From Parvularcula mediterranea (GTDB lineage: Bacteria; Pseudomonadota; Alphaproteobacteria; Caulobacterales; Parvularculaceae): a DNA stretch of 64,000 bases. The position numbers were made by a program, and so were the translations under genes. Shown in pieces: positions 1 to 7,943 of this stretch (position 1 is the first letter of the stretch; each line of letters starts with the position of its first letter). The notes under the pieces were generated by a model that was given only the letters and a program-made list of their open reading frames with translations, made no database searches and was not told where the DNA came from. The DNA lies in NCBI RefSeq assembly GCF_013085255.1, contig NZ_JABFCX010000003.1, forward strand, positions 372,001 through 436,000. Reading direction: 5' to 3'.

Positions 1-117
1 TGCCCGGTCTGCGACCGCCCGTTCACGTGGCGGAAGAAGTGGGAAAAGGTCTGGGACGAGGTCGTCTACTGCTCCGAACGCTGCCGCCGTGACAAGAAAG
101 GCAAGGCTTCCGCATGA
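1..117 (+). CDS. DUF2256 family small zinc-ribbon-like protein (3' part)
   Basis: The window opens inside this gene; the visible 38 residues start [14 protein letters not shown] and end in a TGA at 115-117. The paired cysteines (CPVC, then YCSERCR) and the [20 protein letters not shown] block are the signature of DUF2256, a short family of about 45-60 residues with no assigned activity that probably binds a metal. The stop codon overlaps the ATG of the next gene (ATGA), so the two are translationally coupled. From family knowledge, DUF2256 genes often sit beside cryptochrome/photolyase genes; that such a gene lies just left of the window is inference only. The start codon is outside the window. 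Confidence 0.85.
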   Translation, partial: CPVCDRPFTWRKKWEKVWDEVVYCSERCRRDKKGKASA

Positions 118-845
118 GCGCACTGACAAGCTTCCCGCAGGGGTTTCGCGCCGCCGTCTGGGGCGCATCGGGCGGCATAGGCCGGGCCTTCGCGAACCAC
201 CTCGCGGAAGACCCGGCCTGCGGTGAGGTCGTGACCCTCTCGCGCTCGGGGACAGGGGCAGGAGCGAGGCACGTCACCTATGACCCCGCGGACGAGCCCT
301 CCCTCAAGGTTGCCGCGGAGGAAGCTGCGGCAGGAAACCCGCTTCACCTCGTCATTGTCGCCACGGGCACGCTCCATTCCGACAGCTACCAGCCGGAAAA
401 GGCGCTGCGGCAGCTCGAGGAAGACGCCTTCCTCGAAGTGATGCGCATCAACGCCCTGCTTCCCGCGCTCATCGCGAAAGCAAGCGTCAATCATCTGGAC
501 AAGGAGCGTTCGGTCTTCGCAGCGCTCTCGGCAAGGGTGGGCTCGATCTCCGACAACAGGCTCGGCGGCTGGCACAGCTACCGCGCGTCGAAATCAGCGC
601 TCAACATGCTGCTCAGGAACATCGCCATCGAAACCGCCCGCAGGAACAAGGGCGCAGTCATCGCCGGTATCCATCCGGGTACGGTGGATACGGGCCTATC
701 CGAGCCCTTCCAGGGCAACGTTCCGGAAGGCAAGCTCTTCACGCCTGAGTACTCAGCAGGCGAAATGCTGAAAACCCTCGACGGCCTGACGCCGGAAAAC
801 TCAGGCGATTGCTTCGACTATGCGGGCAAGCGGATCGAATTTTGA
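114..845 (+). CDS. SDR family NAD(P)-dependent oxidoreductase
   Basis: Short-chain dehydrogenase/reductase of 243 residues, predicted cytosolic. The N-terminal dinucleotide-binding loop is GASGGIG (residues 17-23), the strand after it ends in a TLSRSG turn, and the catalytic Tyr-Lys pair is in [10 protein letters not shown] (Y156, K160) with serines at 139 and 144 upstream. [11 protein letters not shown] follows as the usual PG motif of substrate-loop-containing SDRs. It resembles the C-factor-like (CsgA-type) subgroup; the substrate is unknown. The ATG overlaps the stop of the DUF2256 gene, so both belong to one operon, of which this is the last visible gene. The next feature is a tRNA on the other strand. 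Confidence 0.88.
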   Translation: MSALTSFPQGFRAAVWGASGGIGRAFANHLAEDPACGEVVTLSRSGTGAGARHVTYDPADEPSLKVAAEEAAAGNPLHLVIVATGTLHSDSYQPEKALRQLEEDAFLEVMRINALLPALIAKASVNHLDKERSVFAALSARVGSISDNRLGGWHSYRASKSALNMLLRNIAIETARRNKGAVIAGIHPGTVDTGLSEPFQGNVPEGKLFTPEYSAGEMLKTLDGLTPENSGDCFDYAGKRIEF

Positions 846-856
846 GATAAGGCCGG

Positions 857-931
857 TGGTGCGCGTACCAAGGATCGAACTTGGGACCCCTTCGATGTCA
901 ACGAAGTGCTCTACCGCTGAGCTATACGCGC
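857..931 (-). tRNA. tRNA-Val (anticodon GAC)
   Basis: Reading the minus strand gives a complete cloverleaf: acceptor GCGCGTA/TACGCGC, D-arm GCTCAGCGGTAGAGC, anticodon stem CTTCG/CGAAG with loop TTGACAT (anticodon GAC), and T-arm CCAAGTTCGATCCTTGG. A discriminator A is followed by an encoded CCA at 857-859. It lies 11 bases beyond the SDR stop, tail-to-tail with it. Unlike tRNA-Val(CAC) and tRNA-Ser in this window, its short trailer does not carry the three-hairpin repeat. Confidence 0.97.
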
Positions 932-974
932 TGAACCGCCGGAAGCGCGGCAATAGCGAAACAGGTGAGGCGGC

Positions 975-1838
975 TCAACCCTCTTTTTCGGGTTTGTAGC
1001 GGATAAGTCCCTCTTGCGCCGTGGAGGCCACGAGATCGCCGCTCTGGTTGAAGATCCGGCCCCTTGCGAAGCCTCTTGCGCCGCCGGACCAGCCTGAATC
1101 CATCGTGTAGAGATGCCAGTCACCGACCTGCGGGTCCGAATGGAACCAGACCGCATGGTCAATGCTCGCAGACTTCAGCCCCTTGTAGGTCCAGTGAAGC
1201 CCATGAGGCAGCATCGACGTCCCCAGCAGCGCAAAGTCCGAGGCATAGGCAAGCACTGCCCTGCCGGCGATGGCTGGGTCTGGCGGAGGCGCGGTCAGCC
1301 TGAACCACATGTGCTGGGTCGGCTCGGTCTTCCGCCCATAGAGCGGATCGAGGTTCACCCGCTTGAGCTCCACCCCCCGCTCCCGCGCCATGAAGTTGCG
1401 GAAGCCTTCGGGCAGGTGAGTAAGCTCCGGCGCGATCTCGGAATCAGAGCGCAGCTCCTCTGGCCCCGGCACGTCTGGCATCTCGTCCTGATGGCTGAGG
1501 CCCTCCTCCGGCTTATGGAAGGAGGTGATCATGTTGAGGATCGGCTCGCCGTTCTGCTGGGCGATGACCCTTCTGTTCGAAAAGCTCCCGCCGTCGCGGT
1601 CCCGTTCCACCCGGTAGATGATCGGCAGGGCGTCATTGCCTGGCCTGACGAAATAGGCGTGGAGCGAATGCGCGCGCCTGTCCTCGCTCACTGTCTGGGC
1701 GGCGGCGGCAAGCGCCTGGGCCACCACTTGGCCGCCAAAAACACGGCCCTTGGCCTCGGGGTCACGGGCCCCGCGGAAGAGGTTCAGGTCAAGCGTTTCG
1801 AGATCGAGAAGCTGCAGAAGCGATTCGGCTGGGGTCAT
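975..1838 (-). CDS. tesB: acyl-CoA thioesterase II
   Basis: Hydrolyses acyl-CoA to free fatty acid and CoA in the cytosol. The 287-residue protein has the double hot-dog layout of TesB: an N-terminal half with GRVFGGQVVAQAL and HSLHAYFVRPG, and a C-terminal half with LAYASDFALLG (catalytic Asp), SIDHAVWFH (Ser/Thr position, Ser here) and STAQEGLIR (catalytic Gln). I chose the ATG that gives MTPAESLLQLLDL because family members begin there. The frame stays open 47 codons further upstream, but that stretch encodes ILDLIQDPS-like text from a palindromic repeat, not a conserved N-terminus. The gene stands alone and is divergent from the RyR-SLOG gene. Confidence 0.93.
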   Translation of the reverse strand: MTPAESLLQLLDLETLDLNLFRGARDPEAKGRVFGGQVVAQALAAAAQTVSEDRRAHSLHAYFVRPGNDALPIIYRVERDRDGGSFSNRRVIAQQNGEPILNMITSFHKPEEGLSHQDEMPDVPGPEELRSDSEIAPELTHLPEGFRNFMARERGVELKRVNLDPLYGRKTEPTQHMWFRLTAPPPDPAIAGRAVLAYASDFALLGTSMLPHGLHWTYKGLKSASIDHAVWFHSDPQVGDWHLYTMDSGWSGGARGFARGRIFNQSGDLVASTAQEGLIRYKPEKEG

Positions 1839-1900
1839 TCCCCTTGGGTGCGCCGCAGCGAGCGGCTTGGCAAGAGCACGCGCGCTTCGATTCCTTCGAG

Positions 1901-1982
1901 ATGGATCCTGGATCAAGTCCAGGATGACGATAATGGGGAGGTGGTCTCTCCGGCCGTCATGCTTGACTTGATCCAGCACCCA
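1901..1982. repeat. Intergenic palindromic (REP-type) repeat upstream of tesB
   Basis: Two related palindromes face each other: ATGGATCCTGGATCAAGTCC with AGGATGACG at 1901-1929, and GTCATGCTTGACTTGATCCA with GCACCCAT at 1956-1983. This is the common alphaproteobacterial repeat that shows up as 'LIQDPS' in spurious translations. It lies between the divergent tesB and RyR-SLOG genes and inflates the apparent N-terminus of tesB. Confidence 0.75.
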
Positions 1983-2069
1983 TCAAGAAAAGAGAACACT
2001 GCGCTCAGACGTAGCGCGCACCCGCAACTTCCCCGAAGCTCCTGAGAAGGCCGAGGAGGACAGGCAGCG

Positions 2070-4457
2070 TTGGAATCACGGGTCGTCAGGCGTTTTCTGG
2101 GGTTCGTCCTCTTCTTCGTCGCTTTCCTTCTCACAGGGCTGATCGCCCTTGAGAGCAGTGGCGGCGGCACCGGCAACACGCTCCATGATGCCTACCGGAT
2201 CGTCGCCATGTTCGCCCTCAACGGCGATTGGGCCTTCGAGGAAGGCCCCGTCCTCAGGGGCATGAGCTTCATCGCGCCGCTCGCCACCGTGATCGGCATC
2301 GTCGAGCTCCTCGGCCGCAGCGTCGTTGCGAAGCTGAACCGCGACTGGAAGCTCCTCAGGATGCGCCGCCACGCCGTGGTCTTCGGCCTCAACAAGGAGA
2401 GCCTCCTCCTGATGGAGGGGATCAGCAAAGGCCGCAGGGCACCGCGCCTGATCGTCGTTGGCGAGGCCGCTGGTGAAGACGAACAGCTCGCCCTCTCCCG
2501 CATCGGCGCGGTTCTTCTCGAGGACTTCGGCACCGACGAGCTCTTCCAACAGGCCATGGTCGACCGCGCCGACGTGCTCATCTCCTTTATTCCCGATACG
2601 GATGAAGCGATCACCCTCCTCACCCGCCTAGACGGCTACCTCTCCGGCCGACCGAAGAAGCGGCCGCCGCTCGATCTTTGGATGCGGATTGATAATCCGA
2701 AGCTCGGCGATCAGCTAGCGGAGTATTTCGGCTACGGCCACTTGCAGGAACGCCTGCACCCCCGCTTCTTCAGCCTCGAAGAGACTTCGGCCAGGAGGCT
2801 GTGGAGAAGCTGGCCCCTCGACAGCGCGGCAGAGGCGCAAGGGCAGGACCAGCTCCATCTCGCCGTCTACGGCTTTAACCGCCTCGCCTCGCAGATCATG
2901 GTGGAAGCGGTCCGCCAGAGCAGACCCTCCCCGGACGCGCCCATGAAGATCACGCTGCTCACGGACGATGTCGAGGAAGCGCGAGAGAAGCTCTCTGCAT
3001 GGCGGCCCGGGCTCAAGAACTGCGCTGAGATCGACGTGCGCAAGCTCCCCTTCCACCGAACCGGCATCGCCAATGACGACTATCACTGCCTGCCCGAGGG
3101 CGCGACGGCGCATGTCGTCTGCCACGAGGACGCGACGGCCTCTGCCGCAACCGCCCTGTCCCTCAGGCGCCTCCTCTTGATGAAGCCAAACGGCACGCCC
3201 GCCGAAGAACCGCGCAGGCTCAACGCCCCGATCTTCGTCCGCTTCGAGCGACCGACCGGAATTGGCCAGCTCCTGAGCGGTGATCAGGGCACGGACGACG
3301 ACCATATCTCGAGCTGGCCCGATGGCGTCGAAACCTTCGGCGGCTATGACGCCATGCTTTCCGGCGATATGCGCGATCCTCTTGAGCCCACGGTCATCGA
3401 CACAGCCCGCGAAGCCATCGCACGGCACATCCACCTCTCCTACCAGCTCGGCGTCAACGAAGCTGCGAAGCTCCATGAAGGAGGCCAGGTCACACCCGCG
3501 GCTGAACGGAGCTGGCAGACCCTGGCGCCCGAGTTCCGGGACAGCTGCCGCCATGCCGCCGACCACCTCTGGACGAAAGCCAGGACCATCGGCTCACGGA
3601 TCATCGCGGAGCCGGGTTGGCGGAGCGATCTCAATCTCGGCGCTGACGCAACCGGGCGGCTAACCCGGATGGAGCACCAGCGCTGGACCCATGAGCGGTT
3701 CCTCTCTGGCTGGTCCTACGCCGAAAAGCGCGTCGACGCCGCCAAGCAGCATCCGCTGCTCCGCCCCTATGAAGAGCTGCCCGAAGACGCCCGCAAGATC
3801 GACGAAACCCTTGTCGCCCGCATGGGCGGCGCGCTCAGGGCGGCCAAGCTCTCAGTGCGCAAGGAGCATGTGGTGGGCATCACGGGGCACAGGCTCGGCA
3901 CCGACAGGCCCTTCGACAAGGCCCACGTCCGCGCACTGCTCATCGAGGCATTCTGCAGGCTGAAGGCCGAGCATCCCGAGGACGCCGTCACCCTCCTGAC
4001 CCCCCTCGCAACAGGTGCCGACAGCCTCGCCGCCGAAGCTGCCCGGGCTGCAGGTGTTCCTTACACAGCCGTTTTCCCGCTCCCCTTCGAGGCCAGCAGG
4101 CGGGACTATGAAGAAGAGGAAGGCGGGCTCAACACCTTCCTGAACCTCGTTGCAGGGGCCGAGCGGGTGATCGAGTTGCCCCTCCTATACGGCGACCTCG
4201 CGGACGTCGCTCCCGATGCAACTGGCGTGTCCGAGGCACGCGATCATCAGTATGCCCTCGCAGGGGGCTATATCGCCCGCCGCTGCCACACCCTCTTGGC
4301 TGTCTGGGACGAAGAGCCTGCTCGGGGCTTCGGCGGCACGGCAACCATCGTTGGCTGGGCGAAGGAAGGGACGGTTCCTGCCGACTACGCGCTCGAGAGC
4401 CCCTTCACCCCGCCGGAAAAGCCAGCGGAGATCGTGCTCATCTCACCGACAGCGTGA
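2070..4457 (+). CDS. Membrane protein with two TrkA-N-like Rossmann units, an RyR domain and a SLOG-like domain
   Basis: A 795-residue multidomain protein. Two hydrophobic segments (about 8-27 and 62-82) anchor it in the membrane. Residues about 101-245 start with VVFGLN and about 262-395 with LAVYGFNRLASQI, two TrkA-N-like Rossmann units. About 440-590 carries the RyR-domain signature (LTRMEHQRWTHERFLSGWSY followed by HPLLRPYEELPEDARKID). About 600-795 is a SLOG/DprA-like fold with VGITGHR, PLATGADSLAAEAA and AVFPLPFEASRRDY. In known families, TrkA-N units bind NAD(H) or nucleotides, prokaryotic RyR domains are linked to nucleotide-signal systems, and SLOG domains bind or process nucleotide-derived ligands. 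I infer a membrane-bound nucleotide or ADP-ribose-type sensor-effector. Start: TTG at 2070 preceded by GAGGAGGA; no ATG fits. It ends 3 bases from the convergent TIR-WD40 gene, which is the likely partner. Confidence 0.82.
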   Translation: MESRVVRRFLGFVLFFVAFLLTGLIALESSGGGTGNTLHDAYRIVAMFALNGDWAFEEGPVLRGMSFIAPLATVIGIVELLGRSVVAKLNRDWKLLRMRRHAVVFGLNKESLLLMEGISKGRRAPRLIVVGEAAGEDEQLALSRIGAVLLEDFGTDELFQQAMVDRADVLISFIPDTDEAITLLTRLDGYLSGRPKKRPPLDLWMRIDNPKLGDQLAEYFGYGHLQERLHPRFFSLEETSARRLWRSWPLDSAAEAQGQDQLHLAVYGFNRLASQIMVEAVRQSRPSPDAPMKITLLTDDVEEAREKLSAWRPGLKNCAEIDVRKLPFHRTGIANDDYHCLPEGATAHVVCHEDATASAATALSLRRLLLMKPNGTPAEEPRRLNAPIFVRFERPTGIGQLLSGDQGTDDDHISSWPDGVETFGGYDAMLSGDMRDPLEPTVIDTAREAIARHIHLSYQLGVNEAAKLHEGGQVTPAAERSWQTLAPEFRDSCRHAADHLWTKARTIGSRIIAEPGWRSDLNLGADATGRLTRMEHQRWTHERFLSGWSYAEKRVDAAKQHPLLRPYEELPEDARKIDETLVARMGGALRAAKLSVRKEHVVGITGHRLGTDRPFDKAHVRALLIEAFCRLKAEHPEDAVTLLTPLATGADSLAAEAARAAGVPYTAVFPLPFEASRRDYEEEEGGLNTFLNLVAGAERVIELPLLYGDLADVAPDATGVSEARDHQYALAGGYIARRCHTLLAVWDEEPARGFGGTATIVGWAKEGTVPADYALESPFTPPEKPAEIVLISPTA

Positions 4458-4460
4458 GGC

Positions 4461-6578
4461 TCAGCGCGCCTTCATCAGGGTCGCAGCACCCATCCACCTG
4501 ATCAGCCCAAGGACCGTCGCAGGAACGAACGCGAGCGTGCCCCACAGCATCGCTGCTTCAGCAGGAAGCGCCGAGAGCATGAGGAGGGCATAATACCCGA
4601 CCCCTGCCGCAAAGAGCGCTGGCGTCACCAACCTCGCGGCATCCTTGAGCGGCGTCAGTGCAAGGATCGTCTTCAGCACGAGGCCGATGAGCAACAGGCC
4701 AAATCCAGCTGCGAGCCCTTTGCCGAGAAGCATTGCCGTGCGCTCCTTGTCGTCAAGGAACGCCACCGAATGCGGCGCGCGAGACGCAACGGCCACGGGC
4801 GGAAGATCAAGCGCAAAGGGAAGCTCCAGCGCCGAGCTGATATGGCCCACCACCTGCCGCTCAACGCCCGTCGAAGCCTCCCAGACCCGAGCCGTGTTGT
4901 CGCGTGAGCCGCTGACGAAAAAGGTGCCTTCTGCATCCGCATCCACATCACGGATGGCATCTCCGTGCCCGGAGCTTTCGAGAAGCGTCGCGCCTGAGGC
5001 GATATCGAAGATCCGCAGGACCCCGTCGATCGAACCCACCGCCACGCGCTCTCCGGCAAACGCAATCCCGAAGGCCTTGCCCGGCACCGAGGCCCGCATC
5101 ACGGAGTTGCCGCGCAGGTCCCAGACCCTGACCGCGCCACTATCGCTGACCGCGCCGATGCGCTGGCCGTCCTGGCTGAAGGCGACCTCGTTCCACTGGG
5201 CATTGCCGCTGCCGATCGTGCGCTGGAAAGCGCGACGCCCGACGTTCCACAGGAAGACCTTGCCGTCCGCGCCAGCCGACGCGATCCACGTGCCGTCAGG
5301 CGAAAACGCGACCGAGCGCACATCATCAGTATGCCGCGTCATCGCCGCCAGCGAAGAGCCGTCTTCAACCGACCAGAGCCGCACGGTCTTGTCGCTTGAA
5401 CCCGACGCGATCATCGCGCCGTCCGGCGAGTACTTCGCATCGTAGACGGAGGAGCGGTGCCCTTCTAGCACGAGCCGTTCTTTCCGCGTCGAGGCATCCC
5501 AGACGCGGATCGAAACGTCCCGTGACGCGGTGGCGACCTCTGAGCCGTCCGGGCTGAAATCAGCTGACCAGACCCAATTGCTGTGGCCTGAGAAGGTGCC
5601 GAGCCCGACACCGCTTCGGGCATCCCAGACACGCGCTTCGCCATCGTCGGACACCGTCACCAGCCGCTCTCCGCGGGGCCCGACGGTCACGCCGTTGATG
5701 TCCGCGCCTTCAATGCCGGCGATCTGCACGTCCTTGAGCGCGCCAGCGTAGAGCCTGCCCTCCATCACCAGGGGAGCAATCGAAATCGCAGCCAGGCCAA
5801 AGAGCGTGATGAAGGAACCTGACATCAGCCGCATGGACGCCGCGCCCGTCGCCTTGTCAGCGCCGAATGAGGCGAACCGTGCAAGGAAGGTCAGTGCAAA
5901 GATGATAGCAACGAGGACGGGCCGCCACTCGGGAAACACGAAGTCAGATGTGTAGGCGATCGCACCGAACCCGCCTGCCACCAGCGCTGCGAGCAGGAGG
6001 GCGTTGAAGATCAGCTTGGTCCTGATCCCCTTCCCCGTCACGGTATGCTTTTGCTTGCGCTTCTTCGGCTGCTGCATCTTGGGCTCGCGGCGCTTCATGG
6101 CCTTGGTCCGCTGCATGGCCTGACGTGGCTGTTCAGGGGACGCGGCGGGCACGTTCTCAACAGGTGCGGATGCACGCCGCCTGCTGCTACCACCCGCGGC
6201 CTCATGGATGGCCCCGATGAAGCTCTTGAGCGCAGCATCATTCCTGCCGCCCCGCCAATGGGTCAGGTCAGCCGTCTGGATCTGGCGAAAGCCGAGAGGG
6301 ATATCGACGAGTTCGATCAGTGCAGGGAACAGATTGCCCCGCTGGGCACCTTCATCGGCCTCGTCGCAAACAAAGCGCGAAGCCGCAGAAAGACGCGACC
6401 AGACAACGATCACCAGACCAGCTTCGTCGAGCTTCTCCGTGATCTCCTGCCGGTAGGCGTGGCCAGTCGTCAGGTGCGAGTCCCACCAGACCCTCAGCCC
6501 ACTGCGCTCAAGCTCTTCGGCAAGGACGCGCACTCGCTCCTTGTCGCCCCGTGAATAGGAAATGAATACGTCAGTCAC
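4461..6578 (-). CDS. TIR domain - transmembrane - seven-bladed WD40 - transmembrane protein
   Basis: About 705 residues. The N-terminal 130 are a TIR domain: TDVFISYSRGDKERV (strand A, box 1), GLRVWWDSHL, then RFVCDEADEG, whose Glu (about residue 73) matches the catalytic Glu of NAD-cleaving TIRs. A basic linker leads to three membrane segments (about 189-210, 217-237, 252-273). Seven WD40 repeats follow (about 293-572; blades end in WDARSG, WDAST, WSVED, WNVG, WDLRG, FDIASG, WEAST). Hydrophobic segments follow the propeller (about 617-640 and 650-695). I chose GTG at 6578 because GGGAG precedes it and it gives MTDVFISYS; ATGs at 6611 and 6626 are possible. It runs tail-to-tail with the RyR-SLOG gene with a 3-base gap. 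Likely role: membrane TIR NADase or signalling protein in defence or stress; inferred. Confidence 0.85.
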   Translation of the reverse strand: MTDVFISYSRGDKERVRVLAEELERSGLRVWWDSHLTTGHAYRQEITEKLDEAGLVIVVWSRLSAASRFVCDEADEGAQRGNLFPALIELVDIPLGFRQIQTADLTHWRGGRNDAALKSFIGAIHEAAGGSSRRRASAPVENVPAASPEQPRQAMQRTKAMKRREPKMQQPKKRKQKHTVTGKGIRTKLIFNALLLAALVAGGFGAIAYTSDFVFPEWRPVLVAIIFALTFLARFASFGADKATGAASMRLMSGSFITLFGLAAISIAPLVMEGRLYAGALKDVQIAGIEGADINGVTVGPRGERLVTVSDDGEARVWDARSGVGLGTFSGHSNWVWSADFSPDGSEVATASRDVSIRVWDASTRKERLVLEGHRSSVYDAKYSPDGAMIASGSSDKTVRLWSVEDGSSLAAMTRHTDDVRSVAFSPDGTWIASAGADGKVFLWNVGRRAFQRTIGSGNAQWNEVAFSQDGQRIGAVSDSGAVRVWDLRGNSVMRASVPGKAFGIAFAGERVAVGSIDGVLRIFDIASGATLLESSGHGDAIRDVDADAEGTFFVSGSRDNTARVWEASTGVERQVVGHISSALELPFALDLPPVAVASRAPHSVAFLDDKERTAMLLGKGLAAGFGLLLIGLVLKTILALTPLKDAARLVTPALFAAGVGYYALLMLSALPAEAAMLWGTLAFVPATVLGLIRWMGAATLMKAR

Positions 6579-6776
6579 AGCCCGCTCCCGAACGTATGAC
6601 GTAGCTGTCATTATTAACCATCTCAAGCCGACAGCCCGGCAAGACTGCGTTTCAGGCCAGTACAGACCTGCCTACTTTCGAGGAGCACGCTGGAAGCATC
6701 TGTTTTCGGTCAATAAAGCGTGTGCGATGGACGGAGTAGCTAGGCCCTAGTCCTGCGCAAACTCTCAAGCGGACCG

Positions 6777-6873
6777 GTGGAGGGTTGCGATCGAAGATCG
6801 AACCCGAAACAAGACGCCGACCGGCGTCCGGGCGGCCAGCCCTCCCCATCGGAGGGCCCACGGCCCGTGAGAT
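6777..6873 (-). repeat. tRNA-trailer three-hairpin element, copy A
   Basis: Read on the minus strand, the same strand as tRNA-Val(CAC): ATCTCAC; hairpin 1 GGGCC-GTG-GGCCC; linker TCCGATGGGG; hairpin 2 GGGC-TGGCC-GCCC; hairpin 3 GACGCC-GGTC-GGCGTC. Then comes a TTGTTTCGGGTTCGATC stretch that can fold on the following GATCGCAACCC. It is the second of two tandem copies downstream of the tRNA. The stems differ from copies B and C but remain paired. Confidence 0.75.
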
Positions 6874-6882
6874 CAGGAAACA

Positions 6883-6979
6883 GTGGAGGGATCGATCAAA
6901 GATCGAACCCGGAACAAAGCCGCGACCGCGGCCCGGACCCACTGGTCCGCCCCATCGGAGATGCCGCGCATCGTGAGAT
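6883..6979 (-). repeat. tRNA-trailer three-hairpin element, copy B
   Basis: It begins about 8 bases after the CCA of tRNA-Val(CAC) on the minus strand. Order: ATCTCAC; hairpin 1 GATGC-GCG-GCATC; linker TCCGATGGGG; hairpin 2 CGGACC-AGTG-GGTCCG; hairpin 3 GCCGC-GGTC-GCGGC; then GGGTTCGATC/GATCGATCCC as a fourth stem with one mismatch. Hairpins 1 and 2 have quite different sequences from copy A, yet pairing is perfect and both linkers are identical. Confidence 0.75.
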
Positions 6980-6987
6980 AGAAAAAA

Positions 6988-7062
<75 letters not shown>

Positions 7063-7114
7063 ACGAAGCGGGGGCATAGCCCCCGCCATCTGTCGCTGCA
7101 AGCGGGAGATTTCC

Positions 7115-7312
7115 CTATTCGGCGAGGGGTTCTTTGCAGGTGAAGCCGGTGCTCGACACCTTGGCGACATTTCCTGCGCCGCAAGCTTCAACGGCGAGGC
7201 GCGTCCGCTCCTGAAGCGAGGTCTTGTCGCTGTAGCCATCAGTGTCGGTGATGATGCAGCCGGAGAGCGCAACGGCGCTGAGAACGGCGAGCGGGAGTGC
7301 GATCTTTTTCAT
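7115..7312 (-). CDS. Small predicted lipoprotein
   Basis: A 65-residue protein starting MKKIALPLAVLSAVALSGC: a lysine n-region, hydrophobic core and lipobox LSGC with Cys19 as the predicted lipidation site. The mature part (about 46 residues) has two more cysteines (EACGAG and FTCKEP) that could form a disulfide. A purine-rich GGAAAAGGGCCC stretch precedes the ATG. I recognise no family; a periplasmic, membrane-anchored location is inferred from the signal. It is followed by tRNA-Val(CAC) on the same strand. Confidence 0.75.
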   Translation of the reverse strand: MKKIALPLAVLSAVALSGCIITDTDGYSDKTSLQERTRLAVEACGAGNVAKVSSTGFTCKEPLAE

Positions 7313-7410
7313 GGAAGGGCCCTTTTCCTCTTACCGTAAGACGATAAGAACGCCGCCTGCTCCCTTCAAGGAACGGCGGCGCAAAAAAGCGAGCGAGATC
7401 GCAGTTTTTT

Positions 7411-7770
7411 CTATGCGGCGATCAGCCGATCGACCTCATCCACAAGGTCGCGCAGGTGGAAGGGCTTCGAGAGAACCTTCGCTTCCTGCGGGGTGCGGTT
7501 GGCCGGGTTGAGGGCGACAGCCGCAAAGCCTGTGATGAACATGATCTTCATGGCCGGATCGATGTCAGCCGCCCTGCGGGCCAGCTCGATACCATCCATG
7601 ACGGGCATCACGATGTCGGTCAGGAGGAGGTCGAACTCGCGAAGCTGAAGCTCCGACAGGGCATCGTCACCCTGCGAACTATCGACGACCACATGGCCTG
7701 CCTTTTCAAGCGCGCGCTTGAGGAATGCGCGCATCGAGTCATCGTCTTCGGCCAAGAGGATGGCGGCCAT
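7411..7770 (-). CDS. cpdR: Response regulator CpdR (single receiver domain)
   Basis: A stand-alone CheY-like receiver of 119 residues with no output domain. Acidic pocket EDDDSM (residues 8-13), phospho-acceptor D52 in LLLTDIVMPVMDG, and the switch Lys in VLSKPFHLRDLVDEV. The segment KIMFITGFAAVAL and the C-terminal PFHLRDLVDEVDRL are highly typical of CpdR. In Caulobacter and relatives, unphosphorylated CpdR delivers substrates to ClpXP (PdeA directly, CtrA proteolysis through the adaptor hierarchy), and the CckA-ChpT phosphorelay switches it off. The gene is monocistronic and divergent from the N-formylglutamate amidohydrolase gene. Confidence 0.92.
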   Translation of the reverse strand: MAAILLAEDDDSMRAFLKRALEKAGHVVVDSSQGDDALSELQLREFDLLLTDIVMPVMDGIELARRAADIDPAMKIMFITGFAAVALNPANRTPQEAKVLSKPFHLRDLVDEVDRLIAA

Positions 7771-7943
7771 GGATTCTGATCCTTCTCATCTGCGCGGTCA
7801 TTCTACTTACTTCGATATTAATGTGCGGTGAAGCCAGAGCCGCCCTGCCCCCCGGCAAATTTGTCCCCAATGTTACACATTTAGGTCTGGCCGCTCGCAG
7901 CAACCTTGGTTAGCGTTATCACTTAGGGCGTCTTGGGGACGGC

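Larger units (their letters stand above)
6579..6987. other. Gene-poor stretch between the TIR-WD40 gene and tRNA-Val(CAC)
   Basis: About 410 bases without a convincing coding region. Positions 6579-6776 are the leader of the TIR gene and hold no promoter I can call with confidence; a TTGAGA followed 17 bases later by TACGTC on the minus strand is weak. Positions 6777-6979 are two tandem copies of the three-hairpin tRNA-trailer element listed separately. Open frames here (for example 6652-6942 minus) read through these repeats and have no family features. Confidence 0.6.

Noticed and set aside
975-1979. N-terminal extension of tesB by 47 codons
   Set aside because: The extension translates a palindromic repeat (LIQDPS text) and no thioesterase II has it.
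6601-6625. CtrA half-site TTAACCAT near the TIR gene start
   Set aside because: A single half-site occurs by chance; no second half-site at the standard spacing and no promoter next to it.
6777-6979. tRNA gene fragments or att sites formed by the GGTTCGATC strings
   Set aside because: The strings are part of a paired stem of the trailer element; no full T-arm or acceptor duplicate is present.
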